A stretch of 64,000 nucleotides of DNA from G963667675 sp965249215 (GTDB lineage: Bacteria > Chloroflexota > Dehalococcoidia > Lucifugimonadales > UBA3495), in assembly GCA_965249215.1 (NCBI GenBank), contig CBDFLN010000002.1, positions 248,001-312,000 on the forward strand. Reading direction: 5' to 3'. The notes beneath the pieces were generated by a model. The model made no database searches. It was not told the DNA's origin and saw only the letters and a list, made by a program, of their open reading frames with translations. Below, in pieces: positions 42,392 to 51,249 of this stretch. Made by a program: the position numbers and the translations under genes. The first letter of the stretch is position 1, and the number at the start of each line of letters is the position of its first letter.

Positions 42392-42421
42392 ATAGACCAG
42401 GCGTGGAGGCGCGCGCACTAG

Positions 42422-42448
42422 AAATGGCCCCTGATACTGGGGCCATTT
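42422..42448 (-). promoter_or_regulatory. Perfect hairpin in the leader of the tRNA-tuf operon
   Basis: AAATGGCCCC and GGGGCCATTT form a perfect 10-bp stem with a 7-nt loop, between the promoter (42475-42503) and the first tRNA-Thr. It ends in TTT on the transcribed strand, so it could be a processing site or a weak attenuator. Confidence 0.5.
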
Positions 42449-42474
42449 GAGCCGGGACAGTTAAAACGAGCCTG

Positions 42475-42503
42475 ATTATATGCAACCCCAGGGTAAAAGT
42501 CAA
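42475..42503 (-). promoter_or_regulatory. Strong sigma-70 promoter of the tRNA-tuf-rpl operon
   Basis: Reverse strand TTGACT (42498-42503) and perfect TATAAT (42475-42480) with a 17-bp spacer, about 84 bp upstream of the first tRNA. Confidence 0.8.
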
Positions 42504-42636
42504 TTGCCAGCACACTTTCCGCCCCAGCTTGACGCTGTGAACGCCATATTCTAAACTTCTGGCGGCATGCCGAGGCTGCCCGCCGTCCCGTCCATTCGCC
42601 TGGCCCGGCAACGCCGTACCTAAGGGTCACGATCGT

Positions 42637-43149
42637 ATGGAAATAAAGTCTTACATCCGAGACATCCCTGACTTTCCCGAACCGGGAATCCTCTTTCGCG
42701 ACATAACTCCCCTTCTCAAAGACGTGGATGCCTTCAGGCACGTCATCGGCAGGTTCCAGGACCGTTTCAAGGACAGCAAAATAGATGCTGTCGTCGCCGT
42801 CGAGTCCCGGGGCTTTGTCTTCGGCGCGCCCCTGGCCTATGAGATGGGCGTCCCAATAGTGCCCGCCCGCAAGCAAGGTAAGCTGCCGGGGGAAACGCAC
42901 CGGGCCGAATACACCCTGGAATATGGCAAGGCTGCCATGGAGATTCACGTCGACGCCGTCACTCCGGGCCAGAGGGTCTTGTTGCTAGATGACCTGCTGG
43001 CCACCGGCGGTACTTTGGAAGCCTCCGCCAAATTGGTGGAGATGGCAGGCGGGGTAATCCAGGACATCGGCGTGGTAATAGAATTGCTAGACCTCCAGGG
43101 CCGCCGCCGCCTGGACGATTACGGCGTTTTCTCCTTGGTCCAATATTAA
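42637..43149 (+). CDS. apt: Adenine phosphoribosyltransferase
   Basis: A 170-residue purine-salvage enzyme joining adenine and PRPP to form AMP. Key stretches: IRDIPDFPEPGILFRDITPL, VAVESRGFVFGAPLAYEMG, PARKQGKLPGETHRAEY, and the PRPP loop VLLLDDLLATGGTLEAS. Length matches APT exactly. It is divergent from the tRNA-tuf operon and followed by an MBL-fold gene 48 bp later. Confidence 0.95.
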   Translation: MEIKSYIRDIPDFPEPGILFRDITPLLKDVDAFRHVIGRFQDRFKDSKIDAVVAVESRGFVFGAPLAYEMGVPIVPARKQGKLPGETHRAEYTLEYGKAAMEIHVDAVTPGQRVLLLDDLLATGGTLEASAKLVEMAGGVIQDIGVVIELLDLQGRRRLDDYGVFSLVQY

Positions 43150-43197
43150 GGCCCCATCCAACGGCTCCCAAGGCCCATCGACTAAACAGGAGGCGGC

Positions 43198-44067
43198 ATG
43201 GCTAACCGGCTGACCGTCGGCAACGCGGAAGTCATCGCGGTCCTGGATATGGTGCCGCCCCCCAGAGACCCCAATCGAATGTTCCCCGATGTCTCCCCCG
43301 GCGACTGGACCCATTACCGGGACGCCTTGGAGCACGGTCAGCTTCAAATCTACTATGGCGTCTGGGTGGTGCGTTCCCAGAGGCGCACCATCCTGGTGGA
43401 CACCGGCATTGGACCCGGCCCTCATCCCACACACGGCAACCTCACCGGCAACCTCTACCAGGAGCTTGGGCCCGTCCTACTCCCCGGCGGCCGGGCATGC
43501 ACGGCCGGCGCATCCCCCGCCGACGAAGTCGACGTCGTCATCCACACTCATCTTCATTTCGACCACGTCGGCTGGAACGTGGACTACTCCGGCGGCAGCG
43601 CCGCTCCCACCTTCCGGCGCGCCCGCCACCTCGCGCCCAGGCTCGATTGGGAGTATTTCAACCGGCCCCAGGTGCTGGCTGCCAGCCCATACATCGAAAC
43701 CCAGGTCAAGCCCTTGGTCGACCTCGGACAAATAGACCTCATCGAAGGAGAACACCGCGTCACCGATGAAGTCGTCACCCTGCCCACTCCAGGCCATACC
43801 CCGGGGCACCAGGTCGTTCTTATTAGCTCCCAGGGCCAAAAAGCCATGATCGTCGGCGACGTGCTTCACAACAAAGTACAGGTCTCCGAGCCTGGGTGGA
43901 CCGCCGGCGTGGACGTGGACAAGGAGGCCAGCCGCAGGAGCCGCCAGGACCTGTTGGACCGCGCCGAGACCGAGGGATACGGTGTGGCCGCCGGACATTT
44001 CCATCCCATGGAAAACATCGGCAGAGTAGTCCGGCTGGAAGGCAGGCGCTACTGGCAAGTCTTGTGA
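43198..44067 (+). CDS. MBL-fold metallo-hydrolase (lactonase-like)
   Basis: A 289-residue metallo-beta-lactamase-fold hydrolase. The zinc motif HTHLHFDHVG, a further His in PTPGHTPGHQ, the Asp in MIVGDVLH and AAGHFHPMENIGR complete a two-metal site. The overall length and the TILVDTGIGPG segment resemble N-acyl-homoserine-lactonase-like and related lactonases, but the substrate is not identifiable. AGGAGG lies just before the ATG. No signal peptide is seen. Confidence 0.88.
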   Translation: MANRLTVGNAEVIAVLDMVPPPRDPNRMFPDVSPGDWTHYRDALEHGQLQIYYGVWVVRSQRRTILVDTGIGPGPHPTHGNLTGNLYQELGPVLLPGGRACTAGASPADEVDVVIHTHLHFDHVGWNVDYSGGSAAPTFRRARHLAPRLDWEYFNRPQVLAASPYIETQVKPLVDLGQIDLIEGEHRVTDEVVTLPTPGHTPGHQVVLISSQGQKAMIVGDVLHNKVQVSEPGWTAGVDVDKEASRRSRQDLLDRAETEGYGVAAGHFHPMENIGRVVRLEGRRYWQVL

Positions 44068-44197
44068 GTCCGGCCAGCCAACTTCCCAAGCTGGCCGAGG
44101 CTCTGCTGCGGGGCAGGCCAAGAACCCTGGTTTGCCACGTGCACCGGTTCCGCGTTCTCGTCAACCCGGCCCAACCCCTTTGAGCTAACCCAGCGGC

Positions 44198-44236
44198 TAT
44201 AATCGCTACCGGTCAAGCCAATCATTACCGGTCAAG
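44198..44236 (+). promoter_or_regulatory. TATAAT box and paired TACCGGTCAAG direct repeats
   Basis: A perfect TATAAT at 44198-44203 (no good -35 box) is followed by two exact copies of TACCGGTCAAG at 44207-44217 and 44226-44236, 19 bp apart, just before the gene at 44251. The spacing, about two helical turns, suits an operator. Confidence 0.4.
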
Positions 44237-44250
44237 AAGGAGGTTCAGCC

Positions 44251-45291
44251 ATGGTCTCCGAACCACAACGCTCCCCGTCGGCGGAAGCCAGCGACACCAT
44301 CGAGGCCATTGAAGAGTGCTACCGCATGGGATGGACCGACGGCCTGCCCGTGGTCCCGCCCGCCGACTACAAGGTCCGCGAGATGTTGGACCATGTTGGC
44401 ATGACCGGCGAGGAGGACCTTCTGTCTCTCGAGATGCGCCGGAGGGTCATCACTTCGGAAAGCGCCGCCGCCAACGCCGTCATGGCCGGATGCCTGCCGG
44501 AATACTTCCCTGTCCTGGTAACGGCCCTGAGAGCCCTGGAGGAGGAGAAGAACTTCGTAAACATGGCGGCATCCTCCACTAGTTCTCCCTCCGTGTTGAT
44601 GATTCTCAACGGGCCCCTACGCCGGCAAATTGGCGCCAACTTCAAAGATGGCGTATTTGGCCCCGGAAACCGCGCCAACGCCAGCCTGGGCCGGGCAGTA
44701 CGGTTATGCCTCATGAACGGCTTCGACGCCCGCCCCGGCATCTTGGACCGGGGGACCTTGGGCAACCCCAGTAAATTCGCCCTGTGCATCGCCGAAAACG
44801 AAGAGGACTCCCCGTGGGAGCCGCTGCACGTCAGCCGCGGCTTCCAGTCCGACGACAGCTGCGTAACCGTCGCCGTTGCCTACAACCCCGTTACCGTCCA
44901 AAGCTCTTTTGGCCAGACCGGGGAGAGCATCCTGGCCGCCCTGGCCGACACCCTCAAGTCGGCCTGCATGGCCTATCGCTTCCCGGCTCAATGGGTTATC
45001 GTCGTAGGTCCGGAGCACGCCCTGACGCTGCAGCAGGACAGGTGGAGCCGCCGGGACATCCAGGAATATCTCATCGAACACGCAGCCCGTCCCTTGAGCG
45101 AGTTGGTCCGCCTGGGCATAGCCAAAGGCCCTGCCGACCCCGGCGCGCAGCAGGTAGTCCGCCGTTGCGCCGATGACCCAGACGACATCCTGGTGCTCAT
45201 GGCCGGCGGCACCGGCGGGCGTTACAGCGCAATAATCGATACGGTCAGCTACCGTGTCCGCACCCGCAAAGTGGACCTTCCGGGGCAGTGA
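44251..45291 (+). CDS. Conserved hypothetical protein encoded next to a UGSC selenoprotein
   Basis: A 346-residue protein: YRMGWTDGLPVVPPADYKVR, ESAAANAVMAGCLPEYFPVL, GPLRRQIGANFKDGVFGPGN and SDDSCVTVAVAYNPVTVQS. It looks cytoplasmic with no signal peptide or membrane span. Conserved-looking Cys residues (MAGCLPEYF, DDSC) could be redox-active or bind metal. I do not recognise a named function. It has its own promoter-like region and lies 104 bp before the UGSC gene in the same direction, which suggests a joint role. AAGGAGG precedes the ATG. Confidence 0.7.
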   Translation: MVSEPQRSPSAEASDTIEAIEECYRMGWTDGLPVVPPADYKVREMLDHVGMTGEEDLLSLEMRRRVITSESAAANAVMAGCLPEYFPVLVTALRALEEEKNFVNMAASSTSSPSVLMILNGPLRRQIGANFKDGVFGPGNRANASLGRAVRLCLMNGFDARPGILDRGTLGNPSKFALCIAENEEDSPWEPLHVSRGFQSDDSCVTVAVAYNPVTVQSSFGQTGESILAALADTLKSACMAYRFPAQWVIVVGPEHALTLQQDRWSRRDIQEYLIEHAARPLSELVRLGIAKGPADPGAQQVVRRCADDPDDILVLMAGGTGGRYSAIIDTVSYRVRTRKVDLPGQ

Positions 45292-45320
45292 ACGGCGCAA
45301 TTTTCCAGCCCTTTCATAGC

Positions 45321-45348
45321 TTGCAAAACTGTTGCCGCCGTGTATCAT
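45321..45348 (+). promoter_or_regulatory. Putative promoter of the UGSC gene
   Basis: TTGCAA (45321-45326) and TATCAT (45343-45348) with a 16-bp spacer, 47 bp before the start codon. Confidence 0.4.
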
Positions 45349-45395
45349 AGAAGCAACGCCCGAAACCATTGGAAACTGTGCGCGGGAGGGCCAAT

Positions 45396-45965
45396 ATGGC
45401 GGAGACTGTAGCGGTGCGAAATATGCGGCTGGTCAATCCCCAGGGCGCGAAATTGGAGCCCGGCCCCTTCCACTTGGCCCCCCGCCCGGAAAGCCTCGCC
45501 GGCAAGACTCTCGGACTCATGGAGAACAGAAAAGCCAACTCCGATAAGGTCCTCCACGAGCTTGGCTCCTTGCTGAAGGAAAAGCACGGCTTGCGAGATG
45601 TCGTATATCTCAGCAAGCACCACGCTTCCATGCCTGCCAAGCCGGAAGTCATCCAACAGGCCTTGGAGGAGGTGGACGCCTTGATCACCGGAGTGGGCGA
45701 TTGAGGCTCCTGCAGTTCGTGCAGTGTGCACGACGGGATAGAGATGGAGCGACTCGGCATCCCAACCGCGTCCATAATCACCCATGTGTTCCTCAATACC
45801 GCCAAGGCCATGACCCGGATGGCGGGAGTCCCCGGTTTCGACTTTGTCGTCGCCCAACACCCCTTGTCCAGCTTGACTGACCAGGAGTGCAAGGACATGG
45901 CCTCCACCATAGCGCCGAACGTAGAAACCATACTGCTGGGCGCCAACGGCGGCCCCGGGGGCTGA
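45396..45965 (+). CDS. UGSC-family selenoprotein, selenocysteine at residue 103
   Basis: Reading through the TGA at 45702-45704 gives one 189-residue protein. Before it the frame reads EEVDALITGVGD and after it GSCSSCSVHDGIEMERLGIP, so the motif is D-U-G-S-C-S-S-C, the signature that gives the UGSC family its name. Stopping at TGA would leave a 102-residue stump and an orphan 80-codon frame beginning MHDG. A 7-bp hairpin (45717-45733) follows the TGA. GGAGG precedes the ATG 45396. The Sec and nearby cysteines suggest a redox enzyme. The NuoE-like gene starts 26 bp after the stop. Confidence 0.9.
45717..45733 (+). promoter_or_regulatory. Putative bacterial SECIS hairpin of the UGSC gene
   Basis: TCGTGCA-GTG-TGCACGA, a perfect 7-bp stem whose loop GUG begins 20 nt after the UGA codon, within the known range for bacterial SECIS elements and with GU in the loop. 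Confidence 0.75.
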
Positions 45966-45991
45966 GGAACGAAGAGGGTCTAACCCCGCGT

Positions 45992-46483
45992 ATGGATGGA
46001 CTGAAACAACGCATTTCCAAGGCCGTTCGAGGCCAGGTCCAGCCGACGCAGACTATTTTATCTTCACTCCTCGCAGTAGAGGATGAACTGGGTTACATCC
46101 CCAAAGAGGCCGTGGACGAGGTGGCGGACTTCACCAATTCCACCGTCAACGACGTTTGGGCAGTAGCCTCCTTCTACCCCAATTTCCGCTTTGAACCGCC
46201 CTGCCTGCACCGGATGGAAGTGTGCTGGGGCGCTTCCTGTCACCTGACCGGCGCGCGGGAGGTGATTCAAGCCGTTTTGGACGCCTCGGGTTTGCAGGAA
46301 GAGGGAGACACCCCCGACGGCAAGGTCACCGTCAGGCTTAACACCTGCCTTGGCGCTTGCGCACAAGCCCCGGTAATTTCCCTCGACCATCACCTCATGG
46401 GCCGGGTTACTCCCGCAGACGCCCGGACAAGGGTCTCCCAACTCCTGGCCGAATCAGGCCGCAGCGGGGAGCCCAACCCCTAG
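45992..46483 (+). CDS. NuoE-like [2Fe-2S] thioredoxin-fold subunit
   Basis: A 163-residue subunit of an NADH-linked complex. The N-terminal helical part (SSLLAVEDELGYIPKEAVDE, VWAVASFYPNFRF) and the thioredoxin-like [2Fe-2S] domain with cysteines in VCWGASCHLTGA and LNTCLGACAQAP match NuoE/HoxE/FdhG-type proteins. It passes electrons from the FMN subunit. It is followed at 46571 by the NuoF-like gene. The same set occurs in complex I and in NAD-linked formate dehydrogenases and hydrogenases. Confidence 0.88.
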   Translation: MDGLKQRISKAVRGQVQPTQTILSSLLAVEDELGYIPKEAVDEVADFTNSTVNDVWAVASFYPNFRFEPPCLHRMEVCWGASCHLTGAREVIQAVLDASGLQEEGDTPDGKVTVRLNTCLGACAQAPVISLDHHLMGRVTPADARTRVSQLLAESGRSGEPNP

Positions 46484-46570
46484 ACGGGGCGGCATGGATC
46501 CCTACGCCCCGCCCATGCACTCCGGCGGCCCGTCGGAAGACCCTGCCCTGACCCCCGGGACGGCCCCTTG

Positions 46571-48304
46571 ATGGCAGGCAGCTTTCAGGAACTCCAACAG
46601 CAAGCAGAGATTCGTTGGCAGGCGCTTAACGCCGGAGACCGCCCTTGGGTGCGCATCGGATCGGCCATGTGCGGCCAGGCCGCCGGCGCCGACGCGGTAT
46701 TCGAGGCATTGACCGAGGCTTTGGACCGAAACAACGCGGCCGCCAGCGTCAGCCGGGTGGGCTGCCTGGGTTTGTGCTTCGCCGAGCCTTTGGTAGACGT
46801 CCAGTTCCCGGGCGGACCTAGAATCTTTTACTCCAACGTCAACCCCCAGACTGCCCGGCAGATTGCCGCCGGCCACGTAGCCGGCGGGTCCCCCGATGAA
46901 GACCTGGCCCTGGGCTATCTGGGCGACATAGAAGGCCTGACCAACGGCTCCGGTCCCTCGTCCATACCGGACCTGGACCAGCACCCCATGCGAGCCATGG
47001 AAACCCGCATCGCCCTGCGCAACGCCGGCAACATAGACCCCCTGGACATCTACCAGTACATCGCCAACGGGGGCTACCGCGCCCTCCATCAGGCCCTCAC
47101 CCAGATGACCCCCGAAGAGACCCTGGCCCAGGTCGCCGACTCCGGCCTCCGCGGCCGGGGCGGCGCAGCCTTCTCTACCGGGACCAAGTGGCGGTTCCTG
47201 GCCGGTTCAAACGCCCCCGTCAAGTACATCCTGTGCAACTGCGAGGAGGGCGACCCCGGCGCCTACAACGACAAGGGCATTTTGGAGAGCGACCCCCACA
47301 CCCTGATCGAAGGAATGATACTGGCCGGTTACGCCACCGGCGCCACCTACGGCTATGTCTTTATACGCCACGGCCATGACGGCCCCATAGAAAGGACTCG
47401 CGTCGCCGTACGTCAAGCGCAGGAGATGGGACTGCTGGGCAGCGGCATACTGGGTTCCGACTTTGGATTCGACATAGAAGTGGCCCTTACCGGCGATTCC
47501 TACGTGGCTGGCGAGGAAAGCGGCCTGATGGAATCCATAGAGGGCCACCGGGCCATGCCCAGGTACCGGCCCCCCTTCCCGGCGCAGGTTGGGTTGTTCG
47601 GCAAGCCCTCCAATATCAACAACGTCAAAACCCTGGCCTACGTGCCCGAGATAGTCGCCAACGGCGCAGAGTGGTTCTCCGGGATTGGCCACGAGCAGAG
47701 CAAGGGGACCGCTATTCTTTGTCTCTCCGGCGCTCTCAACTACACTGGCATGATCGAGGTCCCCCTGGGCGTCAACTTGAAAGACGTCCTGTACCAGGCT
47801 GCGGGAGGCGTACCCGGCGGCAAAGACCTGAAGCTGGTGCAGACCGGCGGCCCCTTGGGAGGCGTCCTACATACTGACAGCGTTGACATAATCCTGGACT
47901 TCGAGGTGCTGAGGGAGGCGGGCGCCATCCTGGGCTCCGGCGGCATCATAGCCGCCGACGAGGACACCTGCGTGGTAGACTTGACCCGGGCCCTGATCGC
48001 TTTCTGCCAATACGAATCATGCGGCAAGTGTTTCCCCTGCCGCATGGGCATGAGCCATCTGTTGGAAGTCCTGGAGCGCATCTGCTGCATGGAGGGAGTC
48101 CCCCAGGACTTGGACCTGATGCGCCGAGTCGGCCAGGACATGCAGGCCGGTTCCCTGTGCGGACACGGCCAGCTTGGATTCAACCCCGTGGCCTCAGCCC
48201 TGCGGCACTTTGGCGACGAGTTCCGGGCCCACATCGTAGACCGGACCTGTCCCACGGGCCGCTGCCTGGAGCCCCGTTATTCGCCCCGGCAGACCCGGAG
48301 GTAG
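46571..48304 (+). CDS. NuoF-like NADH-binding FMN/[4Fe-4S] subunit
   Basis: A 577-residue protein. An N-terminal thioredoxin-like [2Fe-2S] domain (SAMCGQAAGADAVFEA, VGCLGLCFAEP), present in bifurcating and formate-dehydrogenase-linked NuoF homologues, precedes the NADH/FMN domain: LRGRGGAAFSTGTKW, NCEEGDPGAYNDKGIL and GEESGLMESIEG. The [4Fe-4S] cluster is held by ESCGKCFPCRMG and a later Cys in GSLCGHGQ. It oxidises or reduces NAD(H). ATG 46571 follows a TTG in the same frame. The next gene starts 8 bp after its stop. Confidence 0.92.
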   Translation: MAGSFQELQQQAEIRWQALNAGDRPWVRIGSAMCGQAAGADAVFEALTEALDRNNAAASVSRVGCLGLCFAEPLVDVQFPGGPRIFYSNVNPQTARQIAAGHVAGGSPDEDLALGYLGDIEGLTNGSGPSSIPDLDQHPMRAMETRIALRNAGNIDPLDIYQYIANGGYRALHQALTQMTPEETLAQVADSGLRGRGGAAFSTGTKWRFLAGSNAPVKYILCNCEEGDPGAYNDKGILESDPHTLIEGMILAGYATGATYGYVFIRHGHDGPIERTRVAVRQAQEMGLLGSGILGSDFGFDIEVALTGDSYVAGEESGLMESIEGHRAMPRYRPPFPAQVGLFGKPSNINNVKTLAYVPEIVANGAEWFSGIGHEQSKGTAILCLSGALNYTGMIEVPLGVNLKDVLYQAAGGVPGGKDLKLVQTGGPLGGVLHTDSVDIILDFEVLREAGAILGSGGIIAADEDTCVVDLTRALIAFCQYESCGKCFPCRMGMSHLLEVLERICCMEGVPQDLDLMRRVGQDMQAGSLCGHGQLGFNPVASALRHFGDEFRAHIVDRTCPTGRCLEPRYSPRQTRR

Positions 48305-48312
48305 CTTTTTAT

Positions 48313-51150
48313 ATGGCCGACGAAATCAGCATCAGCTTTGATGGCATAGAGGTCAAGACCACCCCCGGCAAGATGGTGCTGGAGGCTGCCATCGACGCCG
48401 GCATCTACATCCCTTATCTCTGCTACCACCCGGGGATGAAGCCTTTCGCTGCCTGCCGCATGTGCGTCGTGGGGGTCGAGGGCGGCCGCGGCTACCCAGC
48501 GGCCTGCGCCCTGCCCGTGCAGGACGGCATGAAAATCCGCAACGACGCAGGCGACGTTCAGGACCTGCGCCGCTCCGTCATGGACATGCTGGTCGCCGAG
48601 CATCCCAACGGCTGCCTTACCTGCCACCGCGTCGACATCTGCGGCCCCACCAGCGTTTGTCTTCGCCACGTCTCGGTCAACGACCGGTGCGTCACCTGCC
48701 CCAAGAACGAGCGGTGCGAGTTGAAAGACACGGTACGCTACCTGGGCGTCGACCTGGAGTCGCCCCTGGAATACAAGTACCGCAACATCCCGTTAGAGTT
48801 GGGAGACCCATTCTATGACCGGGACTACAATCTTTGCATCGTCTGTGGCCGCTGCGTCCGGGCCTGCGAGGAGCTTCGAGGCGACGACGCCATCGGCTTC
48901 ACCCAACGCAGTGGTATAGCCCTGGTAGGGACCTCATTCGGCTCTTCCCTGCTTGAGTCCGGCTGCGAGTTCTGCGGGGCCTGCATCGATGTCTGCCCCG
49001 TTGGCGCACTGGTCGAAAGCGACCACAAGTGGGAGAAAGCCGCCAGCACACAACGCACCATTTGCCCCCACTGCCCCGTGGGTTGTCAGCTGAACCTGGA
49101 GCTCAACGCAGCCGGCCAGTTCATCCGCTCCGTCCCGGAGATCAACTCTCCCGCCAACCGGGGCCAGGCCTGTTTCAAAGGAAAGTTCGGCCTGGAATTC
49201 GTCAACAGCCAGAGCCGGCTCAAGACCCCCCTGGTCCGCCGCGACGGCCAACTTTGCGAGGCCACCTGGGACGAAGCGTTGGAGCTTGTCGCCACGAGCC
49301 TTGAGGAGTTCAAGGGAAACACCTTTGCCCTGCTCACCTCTCCCAACGGCGCCAACGAAGACTATTACCTGGCCCAAAAATTCGCCCGGGCGGTGATGCA
49401 GTCCAACAACATAGACCAGACCTCCAACACTCAACCTGAGCTGGTCTTGGCCTTGGAACGCTCCTTGGGATACCCCGCGGCCACCAACTCAATATGGGAC
49501 TTGGAACAGTCCGGTTGCATCCTGGTGTTCAACAGCAACCTTACCGAAGAGCAGAACGTCGTGGGAGTCCCCATCAAAAAGGCCTCCCGCAAGAACGCCG
49601 ACCTGGTGGTGATCGACCCCAGGGAGGTCGAGTTGACCCGTTACGCCCGCCTTTGGCTGCGCCCCGCGCCGGGAACGGAGCTCATGCTGCTGGGCGGTAT
49701 CCTGCGGTGCTTGATAGACCAGGGCTTGGAGCAGTCGGAGTGGATGGACAAGAACTGCGAGAGCCCGGCCACCCTGCACTACGTCCTCCACGGCTTGGAC
49801 CTGGACGAGGTGTCTCGCGTTACCGGCGTTTCCCTGGAGGACATGGCGGAGGCCGCTCGCCTCTACGGCGAGGCCGCCTCTTCAGCCATAGTCTACGCTC
49901 TGGACAATATTCCGGCCGAGCTTCAGCGGGACTGCGTCCGCAGCCTGGTCGGCCTGGCCCTGGTTACCGGCAACGTCGGCAAGCCCGGCGCCGGCCTATA
50001 CCCCATGCGCCGGGGCGCCAACGAGCAAGGAGCCTGGGACATGGGGTGCCTGCCCGACCGCCTACCCGGCTACGCCTTGGTTAGCGACGATGACGCCCGC
50101 GGCCGCCTGGAGGCCGCTTGGGGATGCACTTTGCCGCCCGCTCCGGGCTTGGGGGCCGCCGCCGCTCTGGATGCCGCCCGGAACGGAAGCGTCAAGGCGA
50201 TGCTCATCGTCGGCGACAGCGGCAACCTGGAGAACGGCAAGCTGGGAGACGGCTTGGCCGCATTGGACAACCTCGACTTCCTGGTGGTGTTGGATACGTT
50301 CCTGAGCCCCGCCGCTCAAAGGGCCTCCGTAGTCCTGCCCAAGTCCACCTTTGCCGAGAAAGAAGGCACCTTTACCAGCTTGGAGCGGCGCATCCAACGG
50401 CTGCAGCGGATCCTGCAGGTTGACGGCGTTGAACGCCAACCTGAAAGCTGGGTGTTCTGCCAGTTGGCCCGCCTCATGGGAGCAGGCGGTCTGGGCTACG
50501 CCGCCCCGTCCGAGGTCATGCGCGAGATCGCCCAAGTTGCGCCCATTTACGCCGGCGTGTCGTACCAGCGCCTGGATAAACCGGGCCGCACGTTGTTCCG
50601 CACCACCCTCGAGAGTCCCCAACCAACCCAGGTGCTCTACTCGGGCCGCGAGCATCCGGGAATCCAGTGGCCCTGCGACGCCGAGAACCCCGCCGGAACT
50701 CCCACCATGTACACGGACCGGTTTCCATCGGGGACGGCCGAAATCGAGTCCCCCCAGTTCCGCGTTGTCCAGCCCTGTTCAGACCCCCAGTACCCCTACT
50801 GGTACGTCCCCGGGCGGGTGCTATTGCAGCACGACCGCCCAATGGAAGTAATCAAGGGGAGACGAAATAGCATCGTAAGGGAGGTCTGGCTGGAGCTTAA
50901 CCCCCAGGACGCCGCCGCTCAGGACATCCGGGAGGGAGACGAAGTGGAATTGGAGGCTACAGGACTGCGCATAGCGGGGCGCGCCCGCCTGCTGGACTCG
51001 GTGCCCACCGGGGTCATCGCCAGCACCGGGCTTTTCGGCCAATTGGCCTTGGACATGGCCGCCAGCGAGGAAATGGAGCCCGCTTCGCGGACCCCCGGCC
51101 TCGACGTGGCGCCGGCCAAGATATCCAAGCCCGGTTCCCAACGGCCCTAG
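48313..51150 (+). CDS. NuoG/FdhA-like molybdopterin-family subunit lacking the active-site Cys/Sec
   Basis: A 945-residue iron-sulfur protein. From the N-terminus: [2Fe-2S] (YIPYLCYHPGMKPFAACRMC), a His/Cys [4Fe-4S] region extended with extra cysteines (CLTCHRVDICGPTSVC, CVTCPKNERC), two ferredoxin clusters (CIVCGRCVRAC, CEFCGACIDVCPVGAL), and a molybdopterin oxidoreductase domain with its own cluster (CPHCPVGC). Where formate dehydrogenases have the metal-binding Cys or Sec after NNxDHCARxC, this reads NNIDQTSNTQPEL (366-378). Formate oxidation is therefore unlikely. A C-terminal molydopterin-binding domain is present. Confidence 0.88.
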   Translation: MADEISISFDGIEVKTTPGKMVLEAAIDAGIYIPYLCYHPGMKPFAACRMCVVGVEGGRGYPAACALPVQDGMKIRNDAGDVQDLRRSVMDMLVAEHPNGCLTCHRVDICGPTSVCLRHVSVNDRCVTCPKNERCELKDTVRYLGVDLESPLEYKYRNIPLELGDPFYDRDYNLCIVCGRCVRACEELRGDDAIGFTQRSGIALVGTSFGSSLLESGCEFCGACIDVCPVGALVESDHKWEKAASTQRTICPHCPVGCQLNLELNAAGQFIRSVPEINSPANRGQACFKGKFGLEFVNSQSRLKTPLVRRDGQLCEATWDEALELVATSLEEFKGNTFALLTSPNGANEDYYLAQKFARAVMQSNNIDQTSNTQPELVLALERSLGYPAATNSIWDLEQSGCILVFNSNLTEEQNVVGVPIKKASRKNADLVVIDPREVELTRYARLWLRPAPGTELMLLGGILRCLIDQGLEQSEWMDKNCESPATLHYVLHGLDLDEVSRVTGVSLEDMAEAARLYGEAASSAIVYALDNIPAELQRDCVRSLVGLALVTGNVGKPGAGLYPMRRGANEQGAWDMGCLPDRLPGYALVSDDDARGRLEAAWGCTLPPAPGLGAAAALDAARNGSVKAMLIVGDSGNLENGKLGDGLAALDNLDFLVVLDTFLSPAAQRASVVLPKSTFAEKEGTFTSLERRIQRLQRILQVDGVERQPESWVFCQLARLMGAGGLGYAAPSEVMREIAQVAPIYAGVSYQRLDKPGRTLFRTTLESPQPTQVLYSGREHPGIQWPCDAENPAGTPTMYTDRFPSGTAEIESPQFRVVQPCSDPQYPYWYVPGRVLLQHDRPMEVIKGRRNSIVREVWLELNPQDAAAQDIREGDEVELEATGLRIAGRARLLDSVPTGVIASTGLFGQLALDMAASEEMEPASRTPGLDVAPAKISKPGSQRP

Positions 51151-51249
51151 CGTTGCCGTCCCGGGCCTGGAATCGCCATAAGTTCAACCCGGCCCACCCG
51201 CCGGCTTCTCGATAGTTCTCCCGCATAGTAGTTTCAACTGGAGTGCAAC

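Noticed and set aside
44060..44067. TGA at the end of the MBL-fold hydrolase as a further Sec codon
   Set aside because: The protein is complete by family length, the codons after TGA show no family similarity, and no suitably placed hairpin follows.
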